From Clostridia bacterium (GTDB lineage: Bacteria > Bacillota > Clostridia > Oscillospirales > Acutalibacteraceae), in NCBI GenBank assembly GCA_017549285.1, contig JAFYVE010000017.1, positions 1 through 37,687 of the forward strand: 37,687 bases of DNA. Reading direction: 5' to 3'. The notes under the pieces were generated by a model. That model did not search any database. It worked only from the letters and a program-made list of their open reading frames with translations, and was not told the DNA's origin. A program made the translations under genes and the position numbers. Positions 32,313-37,687 of the stretch are shown piece by piece (position 1 is the stretch's first letter; each line of letters begins with the position of its first letter).

Positions 32313-35300
32313 TCAATATGTGATTTTAAGAGTCTTGATTTCGAAGGGTCTGAATGTAAAGTCGTTACCTTCTGCAACACTCTGGACTTCTTCAAGCATA
32401 TTTGTAACTTCAACTTTCTTTGCACCGTCAAAGAACTTAATTGCAGTATTGGTGTAAGTACCTTCTGTTTCATAAAGTCTTGCGATAAATGCCTTTTCGT
32501 TGTCTTCACAGGGCTTGATTGATTCAACGATAATGTTTGCTTTTTCGGGAAGAACAAGAGCAACAGCTTCAAATTCACCCTTACCCTGAACAACAGGCAT
32601 ATTGAGTTCATAAGCAGGTCTTATAACGTCTTCTGTTGTGAAACCGCTGTTATGGGGAAGGAATGAGTAAACTGTCTTGTGAACGCCCTTGTCACCGACA
32701 TAGTCAGGTCTGTTACCGCCCTTGTGGAGTGAAAGACGCATCTTTCCGCCTTCAACTGTGATACCGTACTTGCTGTCGTTGAGCATTGCAACACCGAAAC
32801 GTGTTTCTGAAAGGTCTGTGAACTTGTGGTTAACAACTTCAAACTTAGCCTTTTCAACAGAATCGTTTCTTGTTGTGGGTCTCATAACATTACCGTACTG
32901 GATTTCAAAACGTGCAAAGCTGTTCTGAACTGATGTATCAAATGCAGTTTTGAGGAATCTGTGGTCATCCTGCCAGTCCATAACTGTGTCGAATCTGACT
33001 TCTGCAGAATCTGCGAAGAAAATCATATCCTGAGTGATTGTTGACTTCTTTGAGATTGAATACTTGCTTCTGATAATAACAGCAGCTGCACCGACTGAAA
33101 CAACTTCTCTTGAAAGAAGAGCTGAATTATCATTGAACTTGCATTCGATGTCAGCATCAACGTCCCAGTTATCCCAATGTGTGGGAAGGTCTTCTGCCAT
33201 AAGGAATGTATTGAATGAATATCCGTCACCGCAGAGTTCACGGTTTGCTCTCTTGTCAACGAATGAAGAGATATAACCCTTAGCGTCAAATTTAACGTCA
33301 GCAAAGGGAGTAGAAACACCTGCATCAGAAACAACAAGCTCTGTTGCTGTATCTGCTGTACCCTTTACAAGATTGATTTTAATTGTGCCGAAAGCAGGAA
33401 CTGTTACACCGCTGATAACAAGGATATTCTTGCCGTCAAGGTTCTTGTAAGCCTGCTGTTTACAGGGCATATCTGCAATATAACCTTCTTCACATTCAAG
33501 GAAAATGGGATCATTTCTGTCAAATGAAAGAGTATTTGTAACTGTTACAGCATTACCCGCTCCTGCAACAGCTTCTGAGATAAGCTTGTCAGCTGTTTCA
33601 AGGAGTTCGCCTGTCTGCTTGAGTGAAAGCTCGTGTGCTCTTGCGATACATGTACCGGGAAGAATATCGTGGAACTGGTTGAGAAGAAGTGTTTCGTAAA
33701 GAGGATGAATCTTTTCGTCACTTGCAACTTCCCCGTTCTTTACAGCGTTTGAAACTGTAAGGAATTCAAGGTCACGAAGAGCCATTTCTGACTTTCTGTT
33801 GTTGTGCTTGATGTTGTGCTGATTTGTAAGAGTACCTCTGTGAAGTTCAAGGTAAAGCTCACCCATATATGTATTGGGGTTCTTCACGTCTTTTTCAACT
33901 GACTTCATGAAATCGCTGACAGTTGTGTATTCAGCCTTTGCACAGCCGTTGAGGTCCTTGACTCTGCGTGCGGTTTCAGCCATTTCGTACTGAGGTCCGC
34001 CGCCGCCGTCACCGTAACCGTAAGCGATAAGGCGCTTGTTTGTAACGCTTCTTTCCTTGACTGAGTGAGTTTCTTCAATATTTCCGGTAATCATATCGTG
34101 GAGAGCTTCAGGAGCAGGCCAGCAATGAGTTTTGTTGAAGTGGGTAAGCACCTTTGTGCCGTCGATACCTTCCCACCAGAATGTGTCATAGGGGAATTTG
34201 TTTGTATCGTTCCAGTCAATCTTTGTTGTAAGGAAGTAGTCAACCGCACAACCCTTCATAATCTGAGGAATTGCTGCTGAATAACCGAATGTATCGGGAA
34301 GCCAGAAACAGTCAGATGTGTAACCGAAATGTTCTCTTGTGAATCTCTGTCCCCAGAGGAACTGACGGACCATTGATTCACCTGATGTGATATTACAGTC
34401 ACATTCAACCCATACGCCGCCGTTGGGTTCATATCTGCCTTCTGCAACCTTTTCTTTGATGTCTTCAAAAAGTTCGGGATAATGCTTGAGAATCATATCA
34501 CCGTGACAAGCAGATGACTGAACAAATTTATATTCGGGATACTGCTCCATAAGAGCAATCTGGTTTGCATAAGTTCTTGCGCACTTTTTGATGGTTTCAC
34601 TTGACATCCAGAGCCATGCTGTATCCATGTGTGAGTGACCGATAATACCTGCAAAGGGAGCCTCGGGTCCGTTCTTGACTGCAAGAACTTCCTTGAGGAA
34701 AGGATGAGCTTCCTTCATAGCTTTTCTGAATGTTTCTTCGTCAACATCTTCGTATGAATAGTAAAGTCTCTTATGAACTTCATAAAGAGCATTTACAAGC
34801 TGACCTCTTCTGTAAGAAGATTCTGAAAGTGTTGCTGTAAGCTCATTGATAACCTTGAGATCGAAATAGAATTCCTGGATGAATTCATCCTTAAGGCAGA
34901 TGTCAATACCGTCGAAGTGATAGTTATATTCCTTGAGCTGAAGAGGATCAAGGGGATCACAACCCATATATGTATGACCTGAATAAACTTCAAGTGCAAT
35001 ATCAATCTTTTCGCCTGCAGTTACATTCTGCTTGAGGAGATCACAGTAATGATTTCCGTGGCCTGTGAAAACGATTTTTGTTGCAAATGTGCCGAAAGGC
35101 TTGCCGTTTACCCAAAGAAGTGTTTCGTAACCTTCTGTGTGAGGCATAATAAAGAGGTTCTTTCCGTCAAGTTCTGCAGGAACTGTGAAGTCTGTCTTGA
35201 ACCAGCAGAATTTTTCGTCATCACCCCAAACAAATTCACCGGCTTTTGCATCGGTGTATTTATCATCAGCAGGGATTTCATAAAGTCTGTCAAAAGTTTC

Positions 35301-35414
35301 ATAAGCTTTGACAGCTTCTATTTTTGCGACCTTTTTGAAAAGCAGAGGGTCAAGGATTGATTCAAATCTCTTGAGTTTGCCGAGCATACGGTCGATCTGT
35401 TGTGATGTGAGCAT
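32313..35414 (-). CDS. GH38 family alpha-mannosidase
   Basis: A 1033-residue cytosolic glycoside hydrolase. After a beta-rich N-terminal domain (1-250) comes the GH38 catalytic domain with the zinc-binding GHSHMDTAWLWM (259-270; H262 and D264), the nucleophile D374 in CFWLPDTFGYSA, and further conserved segments GGVWVECD and FWWEGIDGT. C-terminal beta-domains follow. GH38 enzymes release alpha-mannose from glycans; the specific linkage is not evident. It is divergent from a GDPD-like and a PHP gene. RBS GAAAGGAAG. A near-perfect palindrome covers its predicted start site, and codon use (AAG, CTC, TTC-rich) suggests high expression. Confidence 0.94.
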   Translation of the reverse strand: MLTSQQIDRMLGKLKRFESILDPLLFKKVAKIEAVKAYETFDRLYEIPADDKYTDAKAGEFVWGDDEKFCWFKTDFTVPAELDGKNLFIMPHTEGYETLLWVNGKPFGTFATKIVFTGHGNHYCDLLKQNVTAGEKIDIALEVYSGHTYMGCDPLDPLQLKEYNYHFDGIDICLKDEFIQEFYFDLKVINELTATLSESSYRRGQLVNALYEVHKRLYYSYEDVDEETFRKAMKEAHPFLKEVLAVKNGPEAPFAGIIGHSHMDTAWLWMSSETIKKCARTYANQIALMEQYPEYKFVQSSACHGDMILKHYPELFEDIKEKVAEGRYEPNGGVWVECDCNITSGESMVRQFLWGQRFTREHFGYTSDCFWLPDTFGYSAAIPQIMKGCAVDYFLTTKIDWNDTNKFPYDTFWWEGIDGTKVLTHFNKTHCWPAPEALHDMITGNIEETHSVKERSVTNKRLIAYGYGDGGGGPQYEMAETARRVKDLNGCAKAEYTTVSDFMKSVEKDVKNPNTYMGELYLELHRGTLTNQHNIKHNNRKSEMALRDLEFLTVSNAVKNGEVASDEKIHPLYETLLLNQFHDILPGTCIARAHELSLKQTGELLETADKLISEAVAGAGNAVTVTNTLSFDRNDPIFLECEEGYIADMPCKQQAYKNLDGKNILVISGVTVPAFGTIKINLVKGTADTATELVVSDAGVSTPFADVKFDAKGYISSFVDKRANRELCGDGYSFNTFLMAEDLPTHWDNWDVDADIECKFNDNSALLSREVVSVGAAAVIIRSKYSISKKSTITQDMIFFADSAEVRFDTVMDWQDDHRFLKTAFDTSVQNSFARFEIQYGNVMRPTTRNDSVEKAKFEVVNHKFTDLSETRFGVAMLNDSKYGITVEGGKMRLSLHKGGNRPDYVGDKGVHKTVYSFLPHNSGFTTEDVIRPAYELNMPVVQGKGEFEAVALVLPEKANIIVESIKPCEDNEKAFIARLYETEGTYTNTAIKFFDGAKKVEVTNMLEEVQSVAEGNDFTFRPFEIKTLKITY

Positions 35415-35431
35415 ATATTTCTTCCTTTCTC

Positions 35432-35451
35432 ATAATGAGTTAACTTATTAT
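35432..35451. promoter_or_regulatory. Candidate operator palindrome at the alpha-mannosidase start site
   Basis: ATAATGAGTTAACTTATTAT is a 20-bp palindrome with 9 of 10 matching pairs centred on GTTAAC. It overlaps the -10 box (35447-35452) and the predicted transcription start (near 35440), a typical repressor position. Which regulator would bind is unknown; none is encoded next to it. Confidence 0.55.
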
Positions 35452-35475
35452 AACATCATTGAAGTATAACATCAA
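35447..35475 (-). promoter_or_regulatory. Sigma-A promoter of the alpha-mannosidase gene
   Basis: TTGATG (35470-35475), 17-nt spacer, TATAAT (35447-35452) on the minus strand. Confidence 0.78.
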
Positions 35476-35498
35476 TACTAAAATTAAATTTTTAATCG

Positions 35499-35527
35499 TT
35501 GACACTTCAGTATTTATTTTGTAAAAT
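35499..35527 (+). promoter_or_regulatory. Sigma-A promoter of the GDPD-PHP operon
   Basis: TTGACA (35499-35504), 17-nt spacer, TAAAAT (35522-35527). The predicted start (about 35534) lies only about 4 to 10 bases before the possible start codons. Confidence 0.85.
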
Positions 35528-35537
35528 AGAAACGGTG

Positions 35538-36200
35538 ATGAATATGCTTAAAAACAATTCTAATTTTACCGTGACAGGTCATTCAGGTTGCGAAAACACA
35601 GCACCCAATTCTGTCGAATCAATTATAAAAGCTTATGAAACAGGCTGTGAAATAACCGAAATTGACATCCGTTTTAAAGAAGACGGAACTCCCGTTCTCT
35701 CTCACGATGCAGAAAACAGAAATGCCACCACTCTTGAAGAAGCTTTCAGTGCAACAGAGCCGCTCGGCAATTTAAAACTTAATCTTGATATAAAGGAAAC
35801 AACACATCTTGAAAACATCATTCCTCTTGCAGAAAAGTATAATCTTACGGACAGAGTTTTCTGCACGGGTGTTTTTGCAAAAGATACCGATGAAATGAAA
35901 AAACAGCTTCCGGGCTACATTTATTATCTCAATATGCAGATAAAACCCCGTTTTCTTCACAACAGATTCTATTACAAAAAAATCTGCAGAATTATTAAAG
36001 AAAACGGTGCTCTCGGACTTAACTGTAACCACAAAAATGTTACAAAAAAGCTTGTTGAATATCTTCATAAGAACAATATTGAAGTTTCCGTATGGACAGT
36101 TGACAAAAAAGAAGATATGAAACGTGTTATCACTCTCGGCACGGACAATATAACAACAAGGCATCCGTCCGAACTTATTAATATGATTAAGGAGAATTAA
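35538..36200 (+). CDS. Glycerophosphodiester phosphodiesterase (GDPD) family protein
   Basis: From the ATG at 35538 the protein has 220 residues and a TIM-barrel GDPD pattern: H15 and E19-N20-T21 in GHSGCENTAPNS, E41 and D43 in TEIDIRFKEDGTPVLSHD, H56-D57, and C-terminal VSVWTVDKKEDMKRV. GDPDs hydrolyse glycerophosphodiesters to glycerol 3-phosphate and an alcohol. Two oddities: the usual HRG reads HSG (Arg to Ser at 16), and the enzyme is short. The frame is open back to a TTG at 35499, but that TTG is the -35 box, so the start must be 35538 or the ATG at 35544 (weak GGTGA before it). The PHP gene follows after one base. Confidence 0.82.
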   Translation: MNMLKNNSNFTVTGHSGCENTAPNSVESIIKAYETGCEITEIDIRFKEDGTPVLSHDAENRNATTLEEAFSATEPLGNLKLNLDIKETTHLENIIPLAEKYNLTDRVFCTGVFAKDTDEMKKQLPGYIYYLNMQIKPRFLHNRFYYKKICRIIKENGALGLNCNHKNVTKKLVEYLHKNNIEVSVWTVDKKEDMKRVITLGTDNITTRHPSELINMIKEN

Positions 36201-36201
36201 A

Positions 36202-37548
36202 ATGGTTAAACTTGAACTGACAAATTACGATATTTTCCCGAAAGTTTTCAGATGTGACACACCTGTTGAAGTCACTATAAAACCGCTCGGTCTTCATGTT
36301 GCATTCTCAGGAGAATACACAATTCAGGTCAGAGCATTCAACGAAGGCAACTCAACAAGATACCCCGAAAGAAACAATCTGAAAGAGTACCCCGTCACTC
36401 CTTGCGAAGACGGTTGTATCAGATTCACTCATACTTATAAAGATGAGCAGGAACACTATGTTGACATCGTCAGAGACGGCAAAAGAGTTGTAAGACTCTC
36501 CGTTTACTCTCTTAATGATGACCTTGTGGGCAGATATCCGTTCCGTGGTGACCTTCATATGCATACAACCCGTTCAGACGGCAATCAGGCACCTGCTATT
36601 GTTGCCGCAAACTACAGAAAGAACGGTTACGACTTCCTTGCAATGACCGACCACGACAGCTATTACCCTTCACTTGAAGCAATCAATGCCTATAAAAATG
36701 TGCCCATTGAATATAACCTTGTAACGGGTGAAGAAGTACATCTTGAAGGTAACGATATACATATCGTCAATTTCGGCGGAAAATACTCCGTCAATGCTCT
36801 TATGCCCGGTGATCACCATATAGATGTAGGTGATGGAAAAGACCTGCGTTCACTTGACGGTGAATGTCCCGATGTAATTTCAGTTGAAGAATACAAAAGA
36901 CAGGTAAACGAACTGATAAAAACGCTCGATATACCTGACGGAATAGAAAAATTCACTTATGCCGCATGCGTATGGATTTTCAACCACATAAAAAAGGCAG
37001 ACGGTCTGGGCATTTTTGCTCATCCCTACTGGCTTCAGAATGTTCTTCACGTGCCCGAAAGTCTTACAGAATACATTATGGCTACACATCCGTTTGATGC
37101 ATTCGAAGTCTTAGGCGGAGAAAACTATTTTGAGCAGAACGGCTGGCAGACAATAAGATATTATGAAGACCGTGCCAAGGGCAGAAGATACCCCATTGTA
37201 GGAAGCACGGACAGCCATTCTTCCGTTCACAACAGAAATGCACTTATAGCCTCAACAATTGTTTTTGCCCCCGAAAATACACGTGAGGGCATTGTATATT
37301 CAATCAAGGATTTCTATTCTGTTGCTGTTGACTCAATCAGCACAGAGCTCCGTATTGTCGGTGAAATGCGTTTTGTAAGATACGCTACGTTCCTTCTCCG
37401 TGAGTTCTTCCCTCTTCATGATGAACTCTGTTTTGAAGAAGGCAGACTTATGAAAGACTATGCCTGCGGAGAAGAAGGTGCAGAAGAAACACTCTGTTTC
37501 ATCAGCGGAAGAATGAAGAAACAGAGAGAGAAATATTTTAAGTTTTAA
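36202..37548 (+). CDS. PHP-domain phosphoesterase with N-terminal beta-sandwich
   Basis: A 448-residue protein. Residues 1-110 form a beta-rich domain, and 112-345 a PHP metal-dependent phosphoesterase domain with all metal motifs: GDLHMHTTRSDG (D117, H119, H121), TDHD (149-152), GEEV (E177/E178), IHIVNF (H187), AHPYW (H274) and STDSH (D337, H339). PHP enzymes of this type hydrolyse small phosphoesters such as nucleotides or phosphosugars. No polymerase part is present. RBS AAGGAG lies in the last codons of the GDPD gene, one base between stop and start, so the two are coupled and may process related phosphodiester compounds. Confidence 0.88.
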   Translation: MVKLELTNYDIFPKVFRCDTPVEVTIKPLGLHVAFSGEYTIQVRAFNEGNSTRYPERNNLKEYPVTPCEDGCIRFTHTYKDEQEHYVDIVRDGKRVVRLSVYSLNDDLVGRYPFRGDLHMHTTRSDGNQAPAIVAANYRKNGYDFLAMTDHDSYYPSLEAINAYKNVPIEYNLVTGEEVHLEGNDIHIVNFGGKYSVNALMPGDHHIDVGDGKDLRSLDGECPDVISVEEYKRQVNELIKTLDIPDGIEKFTYAACVWIFNHIKKADGLGIFAHPYWLQNVLHVPESLTEYIMATHPFDAFEVLGGENYFEQNGWQTIRYYEDRAKGRRYPIVGSTDSHSSVHNRNALIASTIVFAPENTREGIVYSIKDFYSVAVDSISTELRIVGEMRFVRYATFLLREFFPLHDELCFEEGRLMKDYACGEEGAEETLCFISGRMKKQREKYFKF

Positions 37549-37577
37549 AACAAACAATAATTTGTCGAGGTCTTTTA

Positions 37578-37670
37578 TTGTAGGAATAGTAACTATTGTA
37601 GGGACCGATGCCCACATCGGTCCGTTGTTTCATCAAAGATGAAACGGGGAACCCCCGGCGAGGGTTCCCC
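37578..37670 (+). repeat. Cluster of palindromic repeat modules, GTAGGG...CCGTT type, copy 2, plus two further hairpins
   Basis: In order: two direct copies of ATTGTAGG (starting 37578 and 37595) flanking AATAGT-A-ACTATT; a perfect 9-bp hairpin after GTAGGG (37602-37610 with 37615-37623) ending CCGTT; an 8-bp hairpin GTTTCATC/GATGAAAC (37627-37634 with 37638-37645); and a 9-bp hairpin GGGGAACCC/GGGTTCCCC (37646-37654 with 37662-37670). No T-tract follows, so these are not ordinary terminators. No gene is visible from 37549 to the window end. Confidence 0.72.
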
Positions 37671-37687
37671 ACGCAAAAACAGTCACA

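Noticed and set aside
35499-35537. N-terminal extension of the GDPD protein from a TTG at 35499
   Set aside because: The TTG is the first half of the -35 box TTGACA, so it should not be transcribed.
1-37687. CRISPR array, prophage, insertion sequence or integrase
   Set aside because: No regularly spaced repeats and no transposase, integrase or phage structural gene were found; the only repeats are the short palindromic modules near both ends and the tRNA duplication.

Overview
The window looks like a chromosomal segment of a low-to-moderate GC Gram-positive Clostridia, most likely a gut Oscillospiraceae/Ruminococcaceae relative. Reasons: strong AGGAGG-type ribosome binding sites, consensus sigma-A promoters that almost all have an exact 17-nt spacer, an ecfA1-ecfA2-ecfT-truA block, a pgsA/cvpA/DUF5711/mltG cluster, BaiN-like and COG2509 flavoproteins, and dispersed GTAGGG...CCGTT palindromic repeats at both ends. 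The assignment is inference. I see no transposase, integrase, phage gene or CRISPR array.

Layout. (1) 1-400: the 3' end of gap (GAPDH), its terminator and a palindromic repeat. (2) 418-3591, minus strand: tcdA, an SDR-like NAD-binding protein and a secreted endonuclease/exonuclease/phosphatase-fold enzyme, each with its own promoter. (3) 3594-17719, minus strand: one tightly packed array of 15 genes reading ruvC-ruvA-ruvB-glmM-methyltransferase-ecfA1-ecfA2-ecfT-truA-DUF5711-cvpA-pgsA-DUF2156/GNAT-DJ-1-mltG, with only one clear promoter (in front of ruvC) and many stop/start overlaps. It joins Holliday-junction processing, cell-wall precursor and phospholipid synthesis, vitamin-uptake energizing and tRNA/rRNA modification. 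(4) 17752-19009, plus strand: an Eis-like acetyltransferase. (5) 19018-23872, minus strand: a PASTA-bearing pseudokinase, TldD and TldE/PmbA in one operon, followed by a separately promoted 53-residue microprotein too short for normal gene calling. (6) 23892-26795, minus strand: two adjacent flavoproteins. (7) 26790-27150: an inverted repeat holding two divergent -35 boxes, a broken tRNA-Pro copy with 105 nt inserted in its D-loop, and the intact tRNA-Pro(UGG). (8) 27148-32303: alpha/beta hydrolase (minus), GtrA-like protein (plus), topB (minus), and a translationally coupled CPBP protease/small membrane protein pair (minus). (9) 32313-37548: GH38 alpha-mannosidase (minus), divergent from a GDPD-like protein and a PHP-domain phosphoesterase (plus). 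(10) 37549-37687: a cluster of three hairpins made of repeat modules.

The most interesting points are the pseudokinase-TldD-TldE-microprotein locus, the split tRNA-Pro copy behind a perfect consensus promoter, the recurring overlap of a terminator with the next gene's promoter, and the repeat family with conserved ends and a variable palindromic core.
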